Assembly (NCBI GenBank): GCA_018296165.2
Contig: JACKQL020000035.1
Coordinates: 372,001-436,000 of the forward strand
DNA from: Termitomyces sp. T153
Taxonomy: Eukaryota; Basidiomycota; Agaricomycetes; Agaricales; Lyophyllaceae
Length of the DNA: 64,000 bases
Direction of reading: 5' to 3'
The translations under genes were made by a program, and so were the position numbers. The notes beneath the pieces were generated by a model that was not told the DNA's origin, ran no database searches, and was given only the letters and a program-made list of their open reading frames with translations. Positions 21,359 through 32,200 of this stretch are shown piece after piece. Position 1 is the stretch's first letter. Every line of letters begins with the position of its first letter.

Positions 21359-21515
21359 GTATGTTTTGTCACATCTATTGATTGATTGATGTTGACTAAC
21401 AAGCTTATTAGTAACTCCTTAACCACATTGAGCTATTGATACATCAAATATCTCATCATGCAAGTCAATTTTAATGGTTTTTGACTGTTAAATTGCTTAA
21501 CGATGGGTGTTTCAG

Positions 21516-22533
21516 GCAACCACCTACTACTCCTGAAAGCCAAAGGCAACAAGCTAGGAATCAAAGGAGACTTGAACAGTTACAAATGACAGATCCTGAC
21601 AATCGTCGAGCAAATAGAAACAATAGATCTTTGGAACAGATCAATACTGTGGTTGTCCCACCACTTCAATTGGGGCCTGGGGGTATGGGAACTGGGGGTA
21701 ACAATCAATCTATGGGATCTGGGGATATAGGATCTGGGGGATTGAGGCTTAATCACCAATCTATAGCCACCACTTCTGGCTCTTCAGGAAGACCTATTAG
21801 GCAGTTAGCACCTGCTGATGATCCATTCTCTATGGTCATTCCTGAAACTGTTTTACCTGAAGGATGGAATGCCCCTTTACAGAATCCCTTACCTAGATTG
21901 GTGCCTCCTCTGCCTGCTCCTATACAGAAAAGAGTCAATAGACTCAATCAGCCTATTGCAACTATGGGTATTCCTGAAACTCATCTGCCTGAAGGATGGA
22001 ATGCCCCTTTACAGAATGCCTTGCCTAGGATGGTGCCACTTTTGCCTGTATATGAAAGAGTCAATAGGCTGGGACCAGTCAATCAGCCTGCTATTGCTCA
22101 AGCTACTGTGGATATTCCTGAAACCCATCTGCCTGAAGGATGGAATGCACCTTTACAGAATCCCTTACCTAGATTGGTGCCCCATCTGCCTGCTCCTATA
22201 CATGGAAGAGTTATAAAAGCTCCTGTACCAGAACCTATGACCATAATGATGCCACCTCCCCCTCACACACTAGCTCTATTTCAAGAGCAACAAAGGCAGA
22301 AACAGAGGCAACAGGAGCAAGCACTAGCAGCCTTGCAAGAGCAACAAAGGCTGAGACATATTGCTCTGGCTGAAGAGCAAAAGAGGCAACAAGAGGAGGC
22401 ACTAGCAGTACTGCAAGAGCAACAAAGGCTCAGACAAATTGCTATAGCTGAAGAGCAGGAGAGGCAACAACAAGCATTGGCTATTCTGAGCCAGGAGAGA
22501 GAAAGAGAAGAAGAAGAGCAATTTATGCCAGAG
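21516..22533 (+). CDS. Helitron 3 N-terminal low-complexity exon
   Basis: After a TGTTTCAG acceptor the frame reads QPPTTPESQRQQARNQRRLE, then a Gly-rich stretch. Next come three tandem modules of the type IPETHLPEGWNAPLQN followed by LPRLVP (about 21,838, 21,967 and 22,114 onward). A long Gln/Glu-rich coiled region (QEQQRLRQIAIAEEQERQQQ) follows. It ends at a 41-bp intron 22,534-22,574 (GTTAGT...TAAG, phase 0). Such low-complexity extensions before the Helitron zinc finger vary between elements; no enzymatic role is visible. Confidence 0.7.
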
Positions 22534-22574
22534 GTTAGTTTAAGACAGATTTAAATGCTACTTTGACTAATAAG

Positions 22575-24740
22575 GTTGAACAGCATATAGATTTGAATCC
22601 TGAACATAGGCCTTTAAATGCAGCTATGGCTCAAAGGATTTTTCAAGGCTGGGAACAGCAACATGAAGCTGATCTGGAAGAGGATTTCAATGATTTAGGT
22701 CCTCAGAATGATATACCTTCTAAGGATGACTTGGAATATGTTGATCCTGTTCAACAGAGACCTGCAGAACAATTGGATCCTCCCCTTGATGTGCCATTAG
22801 GTCCTCAGGATGACATCCCTTCTGATGATGATTTGGAATATGTTGATCCTGTTCAACAGAGACCTGCAGAGCAATTGGATCCTCCCCTTGATGTGCCATT
22901 AGGTCCTCAGGATGACATGCCTTCTGATGATGACTTGGAATATGTTGATCCTGTTCAACAGAGACCTGCAGAGCAATTGGATCCTCCCCTTGATGTGCCA
23001 TTAGGTCCTCAGGATGACATCTCTTCTGATGATGACTTGGAATATGTTGATCCTGTTCAACAGAGACCTGCAGAAGACTTGGACCCTGCTCCACCCAACC
23101 ATCCAGCAGGACTACAAAATCCTGCTGAACAGCCTCCCCTTGAGCTTCCTATGCCACCACAGCTTGACCCTATTCAGCCTATTCCAAGAGGAAGGCAACC
23201 TTACTTGATTGAATATCCTCCACACTATCTTGGTCCTATGACTGTCATATGTCCACACTGCCAAGCTCTACATTTTGATGCTGAAAAGCTCACCAAGTCT
23301 ACTATTTATAATCCAAAATTTGGCATGTGCTGCTTACAAGGCCAAGTAAATTTGCCCAGGCTTTGAGATGCTCCAGCAGATTTACTGAACCTGCTTCATG
23401 GGCATCATCCTCTCTCTGACACTTTTAAAACATCAATCCGTCAATACAATGCAGCCTTTGTATTCACATCTCTGGGAGTCAAAATTGATCATGCCATCAC
23501 CAATGCTCCTGGACCATACAGCTTTAGGATCAATGGAGAACTACATCATTTGACAGGTGCCTTGCTTCCTATTGAAGGCAATCTGCCTGTATATGCACAG
23601 CTCTACTTTTATGATCACAATCAGCAATTGGCTTTTCACCAACAGAACAATCCCAGGCTTGATCCTCAGATAATGGCCTCTTTGCAGGATATGCTTGCTA
23701 GAGTCAATCCCTTCATTGGCTTATACAAGCAGGCTAGGCAGATTATGGGAGAAGTTCCAGAAGGCCAACCACAAAGGCTTTCTGTCAAGCTTACAGCTGA
23801 TTTTGGAGATCCTCGACGCTATAATGACCCTAATGAACAGGAGGGAGTTGCAGCTGTAATTCCAGGAGATGGCTCAGAAGAGCGATCAAATGATCGTGAT
23901 ATAGTCTTGCACTTGCATGGAGGTCAATTGAAGCAGATCAGTCACTTGCACCCATATTACACTCCATTGCATTATACCATCATCTTTCCCACTGGACAGC
24001 CTGGATTTCACACCAACATTCGCTCTCATTTTGGACCACAGAATCAACAAAGATCAGCAAAGGTCACCCAAACAGCATATTATGCATACAGGCTGCAGCA
24101 AAGGACTTTGGAATTCAATGCACCATTACTCTGGAGTGGGAGGCTATTGCAACAATATGTTGTAGATGCATGGGCTTCTACTGAACAAAACAAGTTGAAT
24201 TGGATTCGACACAACCAGAAAAAGATCAGGGCTGAAGTCTATCAGGGAGTAGTGGATGCTGCTGCTGGAGATGAACAAGTCACCCCACAAAGCCGTCATG
24301 TTATCCTCCCATCCTCCCATACTGGAAGTGATCGACAGATGCAGCAATTATTCCAGGACTCTATGGCTATCTGCAGGAATTTTGGAAAACCTGACCTCTT
24401 CTTGACTATGACTGCCAATCCAAAGTGGTCAGAAATTGAAGAAGCTCTCTTGAAGGAACCTGCAGTCAATGGGAAAAGGCAAACAGCTGCTGATCGACCT
24501 GATATTGTTGCCAGAGTTTTTGAACTCAAGAAAAATGCTGTGGTAAAGGAGATCAAGGAAGGTCTCTTTGGCAGCTGTGTGGCTTATGTTCATACCATTG
24601 AATTCCAAAAGAGAGGACTTCCACATATGCACATCTTGATCTTTTTGCACCGCCATCACAGGATCAAGGATGCACCTGATGTGGATTCCATTGTCTCTGC
24701 TCAGATTCCAGATCCAGTCACTCAGCCTCAATTGTATCAG
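22575..24740 (+). pseudogene. Helitron 3 Rep exon with HUH motif; in-frame TGA
   Basis: The exon opens VEQHIDLNPEHRPLN, then four acidic 34-residue repeats (DDLEYVDPVQQRPAEQLDPP type, 102-bp period, about 22,720-23,075). The Helitron zinc-finger motif CPHCQALHFDAEKL with CCLQGQ follows at about 23,250-23,340. A TGA at 23,364-23,366 sits one codon after LPRL, with the same frame open for 1.37 kb beyond, so it is a nonsense mutation. The Rep domain has DLFLTMTANPKWSE (about 24,398-24,440) and the HUH box GLPHMHILIFL (about 24,616-24,650). The exon ends at QPQLYQ before the intron 24,741-24,790. Confidence 0.88.
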
Positions 24741-24790
24741 GTATTGGCTTTGTTTGAATCCTGAATTCAGTTACTTATCTTTGTTGTCAG

Positions 24791-25599
24791 GTTGTTACTG
24801 CCAACATGGTCCATGGTCCATGTGGAGCTGCCAAACCCAATGCTAAGTGCATGGTAGATGGCAAATGTTCCAAGAAATACCCAAAGGAATTCCAAGAGGC
24901 TACTCAGTATGGAGACAATGGCTATCCTCAATATGCCAGACCTGACAATGGACGCTTCTTTGAAAAGAATGGTCATTGTTATGACAATCAAGATGTTGTT
25001 CCATATAATCCTTATCTCTCAGCCAAGTACAAATGTCACATCAATGTGGAGGTCTGTGCTTTATGAAGCTTCCAAAAGGACCTGGAAGGAGAGGCAGAGA
25101 GGAACAGCTATTGGGAGGATGTACTTTGCTTCACCTCAACAGGGAGAAAGGTTCTACCTTAGAATGCTCCTGACAGTTGTGACCAATGCAACATCATGGG
25201 CTGATCTCAGGACAGTCAATGGTCACACCTATCCTACTTACAAGGAGGCATGCAAGGCCCTTGGTCTTCTAGAAGATGATGCAGAATGGAGGCAGTGTCT
25301 TGCTGAAGCTGCTCCAATCCAATCAGGATCAGCTCTCAGACAGCTCTTTTGCACTATCCTATTCCACTGTGCTCCTACCACTCCAGAGGCTCTATGGGAC
25401 GAATTCAAGCACTCCATTTGTGATGATCTTCAACACAGATTGGAGAATATCAGGCAGTACAGGGACAGAGTCTTTACTGATGAAGATATTTATGACTATG
25501 GCCTTTATCTGATCAATGACAATCTGAAGAATTTTGGCAAGACTCTTCAAGACTTTCCCAATATGCCAGAACCCCAACAAGTTTGGAATGTGATTCCAG
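24791..25599 (+). pseudogene. Helitron 3 Rep Y2 region fused to helicase N-terminus by a deletion
   Basis: After the 50-bp intron the frame reads VVTANMVHGPCGAAKPNAKC, then the paired-tyrosine motif VVPYNPYLSAKYKCHINVEV (to about 25,055). Here the frame breaks. The next recognisable Helitron sequence, YEASKRTWKERQRGTAIGRM and YFASPQQGERFYLRMLL, is in another frame from about 25,057. The ~100+ residues that usually separate these blocks (KYLFKYIYKG region) are missing. I infer an internal deletion that also shifted the frame. It continues through GLLEDDAEW to VWNVIPG, where a GC-AG intron starts at 25,600. Confidence 0.8.
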
Positions 25600-25653
25600 G
25601 CAAGTTGGACATTGTATAAAGAGTTGACATTGATACTGATTAAATGATTTCAG
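25600..25653 (+). other. GC-AG intron in Helitron 3
   Basis: CCAG|GCAAGT...CTGAT...TTTCAG|GAAATAG. Only this choice joins VWNVIPG to NRLLQEETDY in frame (codon G+GA). The alternative GT at 25,604 or 25,614 gives a frameshift. GCAAGT is the consensus for the minor GC donor class. Confidence 0.7.
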
Positions 25654-27127
25654 GAAATAGGCTTTTGCAAGAAGAAACAGATTATGATGTTGAGGAGTTG
25701 AAGAGAAGGGTGGATGAAAACAAGGCCAGGTTTAATGGTGAACAACTGGGGGCCTTCAATGAAGTTATGGACTCTGTGGACAACAACTTGGGCAAGATGA
25801 TATTCATTCACAGTGCAGGTGGATGTGGCAAAACATTTGTGTGCAACACTTTGGCTTCTGCTGTTCGGTCCAATGGAGATGTGGCATTATGTGTAGCATC
25901 ATCTGGGATTGCTGCCTTATTGCTGGAGGGTGGTAGAACTGCACATTCAAGGTTCAAAATCCCCATTCCTGCTTTGGATACATCCATTGCCAATATCAAA
26001 AGAGGAACTCAGTTGTCTCAACTCTTACTCCAGACCAAAGTTGTCATCTGGGATGAAGTCCCAATGCAACACAAAAATGCCATTGACTCTGTGGATCGAG
26101 GGTTCAGAGACATCCTGGAGAAGGATGTTCCTTTTGGTGGAGTGACTGTGGTGTTTGGAGGAGATTTTAGGCAAACTCTCCCAGTTATCCAACGAGGACT
26201 CAGGCAGCAGATGATTGCTGCTTCACTCAAAAGGGGAAGACTTTGGGATCAAATTCAAGTCCACTACTTGGTTCAAAACATGAGATTGGATCAGACTCCT
26301 GATAACATTGCTCATGCAGCTTGGTTATTGGATGTTGGTGCTGGAAAAAACCTTGGGCCTGGAGAAACAGTACAACTTCCAGAAACCATGATCTGTAATG
26401 ACAATTCTGTCACTGGATTGATCTCTTCCACTTATCCTCATATTGATCACCATCAAGATGATCAGTATTATCTGGACCGTACCATCCTTTCTGGCAAGAA
26501 CTCTGATGTAGAGGATATCAACTCTGAAGTTCTGCAGAAATGTCCAGGAGAAGAGAAAATCTTGCAGAGTGCAGACTCTGTCATATCTGATGATGGAAAT
26601 CCTAATGGTCTTGCATTGTATCCAATGGAATACCTCAACTCTGTCAGAGCCAGCAGTTTGCCCTTGGCTAAATTGGCTCTGAAGATTGGTGTTCCTGTCA
26701 TGCTGCTCAGGAATCTGGATACAACCAAAGGACTTTGCAATGGGACAAGAATGATTGTCACTCACATCAGCACCAGAGTTCTCAGATGTAGGATCATCAG
26801 TGGGGATGCCAAGTTTGCAGGATCAATTGTTTTGATTCCAAGAATCAACATGGATGTGTCTGAAGAAGATTTGCCAATTCCATTGCGCAGGAGACAATTC
26901 CCAGTTCAATTGGCCTTTGCCATGACAATCAACAAGTCTCAGGGTCAATCAGCAAGCATGTTGGATTGGACCTTCGATCAGGAGTTTTTTCACATGGCCA
27001 ACTTTATGTTGCACTCTCTCGGTGCACATCAGGAGATCGTATCAAAGTCATCTTGGACCCAGAAAACACATCAAGAAAGACTGCAAATATTGTCTATCAG
27101 GAAATCTTGAATGGTTTACAAATGTAA
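25654..27127 (+). pseudogene. Helitron 3 PIF1-type helicase, C-terminal frameshift
   Basis: A superfamily 1 helicase that unwinds DNA during rolling-circle transposition. After NRLLQEETDY come Walker A SAGGCGKTF (about 25,812-25,838), Walker B VVIWDEVPM (about 26,041-26,067), GGDFRQTLPV (about 26,157), LALKIGVPVMLLRNLD (about 26,670) and [15 protein letters not shown] (about 26,907-26,951). At about 26,955 one base is gained or lost. The true C-terminus [20 protein letters not shown], then [19 protein letters not shown], is found in another frame (26,957-27,127). A GTAAGT...CTAAC...CTTCAG intron-like unit follows at 27,124-27,180. Confidence 0.88.
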
Positions 27128-27330
27128 GTGTGAGTTTTGTTGGATTCAAGCAAAAAATTGCTAACTTCTATGAACTTCAGCACCTAATGTCTATAGCTGG
27201 ACCATGTAGTAAAGATATTCTTAATGGTTTACAAATGTAAGTGTGACAGTTTAAATAATTGGTTGGTTAGTACTAACTTTTATAATTTTCAGCATCTCTA
27301 ATATATACCAGTGGACATTGTAGTATTTTG
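27106..27330 (+). repeat. Duplicated terminal exon-intron block in Helitron 3
   Basis: AATGGTTTACAAATGTAAGT occurs at 27,111 and again at 27,222, each followed by a CTAAC branch-like site and a TTCAG. Both candidate introns would splice to a short tail and stop. A related block occurs in Helitron 2 near 20,250. Confidence 0.65.
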
Positions 27331-27411
27331 TTAATAATGTAATATAGATACATGATTGGTTTATAGATGAAATCTCAGTGTATTGAATTGTAAGAGAAAA
27401 GCAACACTTGG

Positions 27412-27762
27412 TCAACAAAATACAAAGACCTAACCAAACGAAGTGAGGTTGGGTCTGGAATGAAGCACTGAGTTAGAAATACAAAGACCTAACCAAACGA
27501 AGTGAGGTTGGGTCTGGAATAAAGCATTGAGTTAGAAATACAAAGACCTAACTGAACGAAGTGAGGTTGGGTCTGGGATAAAGCATTGAGTTAGAAATAC
27601 AAAGACCTAACCGAACGAAGTGAGGTTGGGTCTGGGATGAAGCACTGAGTTAGAAATACAAAGACCTAACCGAACGAAGTGAGGTTGGGTCTGGGATGAA
27701 GCATTGAGTAGAATATCGAGGACCTAACCAAACGAAGTGAGGTTGGGTCTGGGATGAAGCAA
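27412..27762 (+). repeat. 59-60-bp minisatellite, Helitron 3 subterminal
   Basis: About six near-identical units with CCTAACCGAACGAAGTGAGG and GAAGCACTGAGTTAGAAATA, running into the terminal palindrome. Same unit family as in Helitrons 1 and 2. Confidence 0.9.
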
Positions 27763-27801
27763 GAGCTACAGGCCCGTGCCGAAGGCACGGGGCGTAGCTC
27801 G

Positions 27802-29311
27802 TCTATAATATATGGGACGACTCCTGGGAAAGTGGCTGTGTGGATGACTTTTTGGGATTCTGCTGAAGTAATCCTGACTAATGCTGACCAATTCTTACAT
27901 AAGAATTGCCTTTTAAGGTAGTTGGCTCTTTGGTCACACTTTGAATAGGGAAGAACAGACAGCTTTGGTTGATAGCATGAATCTATTGTTTTTTCAAGCC
28001 ATTAAGATTGATATTTCAGGTAATTTTCAGCCTTTTTCAGGCATTACTTATGTGAAATGTACTGTCTTTCAATGTACCTCTTCAAGCAACACTTCTGGCT
28101 GTTCTTTGGAAAAGAAAGAAAGTCCAGAACAATGAAATCCATGATCAAAAATGGTATAAGGTGTTTCTCTGACTCTTAAAAGCTTCTACTTATTCTTTGG
28201 AAAGGAGAATAGTTGCCCAGTGTATATTTCTAGGCAACTATGGTTCCTGAGGGACTTTGAGAGGTTTATGACATACAGTATGTTTTGACTATAAATCTGA
28301 CTTGAATTTGATTGCTGATATCCCCTAACTTGGAATGTGTATTCTGTGATGTTAGGTAGTACCAACATTGAATTGTAAATCAAATCCTCAACCAAACAAA
28401 GTGAGGCTATACTTGGACTGTGCTGATAGCTGTGTGCTGGCTTTTTGATTTCAAGGTGTATGGTTCAGACTTGAAAGTGTGAATTCTTATAATTTTACAG
28501 TAATCAGTTCCTATGTCTTAGAGTCAACTTACTCCTGATCATCTCCAACTTTTCCTGCTCTCAATAGATATTTGACTACATTATGACAGCCTCTGAAAAA
28601 GGATGCTGGATTATCAGAAAAAGTTCAGAACAATGAATTTATGATAAAAAATGGCCAAAGAAGTGGTATAAGATGTTTCTTTGACTCTGAAAAGCTTCTA
28701 CTTATTTTTTAGAAAGGAGAATGATTGCCCTGTGTATATCCCTAGGCAACCTATGGTTCCTGAAGGACTTTGAGAAGTTTATGGCATACACTATGTTTTG
28801 ACTATAAATCTGACTTGAGTCTGATTGCTGATAGCCTCTGACTTGGAAGTGTATTCTGTGATGTTAGGTGGTACCAACATTAAATTGTAAAATCAAACAA
28901 AGTGAGGCTATATTTGAACTGTGCTGATAGCTGTGTGCTGGCTTTCTGATTCCAAGGTGTATGGTTCAGACTTGAAAGTATGAATTCTTATAGTTTTACA
29001 GTAATCAGCTTGGAGTCAACTTACTCCTGATCATCTCCAACTTTTGCTGCTCTCAATAAAAATTTGACTACATTATGACAGCCTCTGAGAAAAGAATGGT
29101 GGGTTTAATTTATTATGCTACTATTAGTGAAGAGAGCATTGAAGATTGCTTTGAGATGGAAAAAGCTTCAGAAGGCAGTATTGATATAGAATGTGTAAAG
29201 TTGATAGTCTTCTGTTAAGGAACTGGAATAGGAGGTTTTTTGCTCAGTACTATGACATATATCTATGTTTGAATAGACTGGATTGCTACTAGCTGTAGGC
29301 TACATCCTGCT
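27802..29311 (+). mobile_element. Helitron 4 (non-autonomous, truncated)
   Basis: Starts TCTATAATATATGGGACGAC directly after Helitron 3 and repeats the interior of Helitron 1, including both ~490-bp direct repeats (about 28,140-28,610 and 28,650-29,095). The match to Helitron 1 ends at TACATCCTGCT (29,301-29,311), where minus-strand gypsy RNase H begins. Its minisatellite and palindrome are missing. No coding frame. Confidence 0.85.
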
Positions 29312-31650
29312 CTTCAATGATCACAAGGAGTTCTTTGTTGTAGATATTATAGTTGAGCTCCATGGGGATCATCAAGTGAGTGTAGAAGGCAACAGGGCAG
29401 AGGTCCTTGCCTCTGGAGTGTGACTGGGAGAGTATTTATGTGATGGTGTAGTTGGAGGTGTTGCATTCAAGTATGATTGGCAGAGAGGAGTTGAAGTGGC
29501 AGAGGATTGGGGCAGAGGTGAAGGCCTTTTTGAGGAGGAGGAATATGCTCTGGCACTTGCTGTTCCAGTCCCAAGGGGTGTCCTTTTGCATGAGTTGGTT
29601 GAGGGGTTTGGTGATTCCAGAGTAGTTGTCAATGAATTAGTGATAAAAGTTAGCAAACCCCAGAAACAACTGTACTTCCTTGACATTCTGTAGCAGGGGT
29701 CAGTTGAGTATGGCTTTGATCTTGGCAGGGTCCATACGCAGGCCATTAGGAGTGACAATCACTCTGAGGTATTTGACCTCCATTGTATGGAAGGAGCTTT
29801 TTTTGGGTTTGGCATGAAGGTGGTATTCTCAGAGTTGTTCTAGAATGTGGCAAACATGCTCCAGATGCTCCTCTGGTGAATTCAAGTAGATCAAGATGTT
29901 GTCCAGATATACAATCACAAAGACATTGTTCATGTTGTGGAAGATATTGTTCATGAAGTACTGGAATGTAGCAGGGGAATCAGTCATTCCAAAGGGCATT
30001 ACTAGATACTCAAAGAGGCCATAGCAGGTGCAAAAGGTGGTCTTCCATTCATGTCTCAGAGCAATCTGGACATTGTTGTAGCCAAAGCAGAAGTCTATTT
30101 TTGTGTAGATCTTGGCACTGCAGAGGTGGTCAACAAGGTCTCTAATCAGGGGAAGAGGATACCGGTTCTTTTTGGTGACTTTGTTGAGTCTCCAATAATC
30201 AACACAAAGTCTGAGTGATCTGTCCTTTTTCTTGGCAAATAAGACTGGAGTGCCAGTGGCAGAGATCAATGGGTGTATGAAACCTTTGCTGAGCATGTTG
30301 TCAAGGTAATCTTTCAGAGTCTGGAGTTCAATCTCAGACATATTGTGAATTTTGCTGAATGGGGGAGAGGTGCCTTCTTCAAGATCAATCTTGTAGTTGT
30401 AGGAACAATGCAGAGAAAGTTCTTTGGCACTCCCTTCAGAGAATATATCAGCAAACTCATAGTACTCCGGGGGGACTACTTGATATAGGATCTGCTCCTC
30501 TTTTGGGCATTACAGCAGGGCAGTTCCTGCATGGAGATATTCTTCTGATAGGGTCAGTGTGATCTGCAATTGGAAGGCAGGGGTGCCATCTTGTAGAATG
30601 CATGTAAAGGGAATGGCACCAATGATTTTGATGTCAAGGTCTCTGGAATTAACAGGGGTGGGCAACAGGGTGGTTGTGGCTGAGTCCAGAGTGGTGGTGG
30701 GATTGTTTGGAGAAATTGAGCATTATTGATCAGGGTACTGCAGACCTTTGTATTGATTCTGGAGTATGTTAGGGGGTGCAGCCATCATGATTTACTTGAG
30801 GGTGGCTGAGGCAGAGGCACATTGCCTTTGCTTTCTTGGTTGCTGTCAGAAGTTGAAGGACTTTGGGTCACTCTAGAGGTACTGGCATTGGGGTCAGAAA
30901 TGTCAGAGTCTGAGATGGACTGGAGGCAGAGGGAGATAGTGGCTGCTAGACTTGCTTTAGGGCCAGGGAATCACATAGTGAGGTTCTTCCAGTCAATGTT
31001 GGGGTTGATGTCCTGCAGCCACAGAAGTCTGAGCACAATTGAGGTTTACAGGGGGAGCTGGGTAATGAGGAGCTGAGCCTGGAACCTTAGATTGTTATTG
31101 AGGGTAAGGGTGTTGTTGTGATATTGAGTGATTTCTGTTGTGGCAGGGCTTCCATTGAAGAGTTGGAGCTTGAGGGGTTTGTTGAGGTCATAGTGTCAGA
31201 GGTCAAGCTAGCTGCTGATGAATGTGCCAGAGGCACTGCTGTTGATGAGGGTGGGGAGGACCATGGGTGAGCTGTCAAGTCAGACATTGATGACAAACAA
31301 CCTTGCGGACTTTGAGCAGAGCTGTGGAGGGGTCCAAGATTGGCTGTTCGTACTTTCAGAGTTCTCAGAGTGAGGTGAGACATCAAAGGGTACTAGTTCA
31401 GAGTTGGTTGGGTTGTTGTGGTCAAGGCAAAGAGTGAGGCTGGGCCAGTTGATGCAGGGATTAGTGGAGTGGAGCCATGAGAAGCCTAGGATGATGAGGG
31501 CAGAGGAGTGTAGTTTTGTGATGAGTAATCAGAGTTCTTGTCATTGTTCATTAGCAAAGGTCATGGCTGTTTCCATACAGTGTATGATATCTCCAACAGA
31601 GGTGGGATCACTGTTAAAGAATTTGAGGAGGATTGGAGTGGGAAGATGTC
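29312..31650 (-). pseudogene. Gypsy-1 copy B: RT and truncated RNase H
   Basis: On the minus strand the frame runs from the RT lead-in GTSPPF (about 30,372) through MSEIELQTLKDYLDNMLSKG, LCVDYWRLN, KIDFCFGYNN and MPFGMTDSPATFQ to YLDNILIY. The second catalytic Asp has become Asn, and VDYR has become VDYW. RNase H-proximal sequence continues to 29,312, where it is cut off against Helitron 4, so integrase and chromodomain are missing. The stretch 30,400-31,650 is the decayed linker between protease and RT, with many stops. Confidence 0.88.
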
Positions 31651-32200
31651 AGAGGCATTGAGGAGCAAGTGCCACCAGGGATTCATCAACAAAGTTATCC
31701 ATGGCACCACTGTCAACTAGTGTAGGGACAGGGTTGTTGGAGAGGGAGAGAGTAGTGCAAAAGAGGAGGGTGGTGAAGGAGTGGGAAGGGAGGTGTGCTG
31801 AGAGGTTGTCTGGGGCAAGTACCATTGTGTAGAGGAGTGTGGCTGGGGCAGAGAAGATGTCAGGGTCTGGTCCACAGTCTAGTGCATCTTTAAGACCTAA
31901 ACTGCTGACTTGTTTTCTGTAAACTTGTAGTTGCAGTTTTTCCCATTGATGGTTCATATGGTACATCCCATCACCTGGCATTTAGAGCAACTGCTGATAA
32001 AATGTACCTGCTCACCACATAGGATGCATGCACCCTCCTTCCGTCATTTCTCCTGAATTTCCTCTGGTACATCAATTCAGGGCTTATCTCAAATCTTGTT
32101 TGTGCATAGAGCTTCTTAGTTGTTGGCAGAGTCTGGAGCATTATTAAGGTTGTTGGAGTTGGCATCCAGGGGTTTCAGGGCCTTCTGGAGATTGGCAGCG
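31651..32200 (-). pseudogene. Gypsy-1 copy B: zinc knuckle and protease
   Basis: The nucleocapsid knuckle CILCGEQVHFISSC (C-x2-C-x4-H-x4-C) lies at about 31,985-32,026 on the minus strand. The retroviral-type aspartic protease active site LVDSGAMDNFVDESLV lies at about 31,675-31,725, with the catalytic DSG intact. The two are in different frames, so the polyprotein is broken between them. Confidence 0.8.

Larger units (their letters stand above)
20993..27801 (+). mobile_element. Helitron 3 (formerly autonomous, 6.8 kb)
   Basis: Joined head-to-tail to Helitron 2 on the left and Helitron 4 on the right. It starts TCTATATATTATGCAACG and ends with the palindrome at 27,763-27,800 plus G. It carries a multi-exon Rep-helicase gene on the plus strand and the minisatellite at about 27,412-27,762. 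The gene contains a stop, a deletion and a frameshift, so this copy should no longer move itself. Confidence 0.9.

Noticed and set aside
21196..21426. Minus-strand 76-codon ORF, conserved in Helitrons 2 and 3
   Set aside because: It is antisense to exon 1 and its intron in nearly identical DNA, and the plus-strand Cys-rich exon explains the conservation.
25614..25653. GT-AG intron using GTATAAAG at 25,614
   Set aside because: It joins the exons in the wrong frame and meets a stop. The GC donor at 25,600 is the choice that restores the Helitron reading frame.
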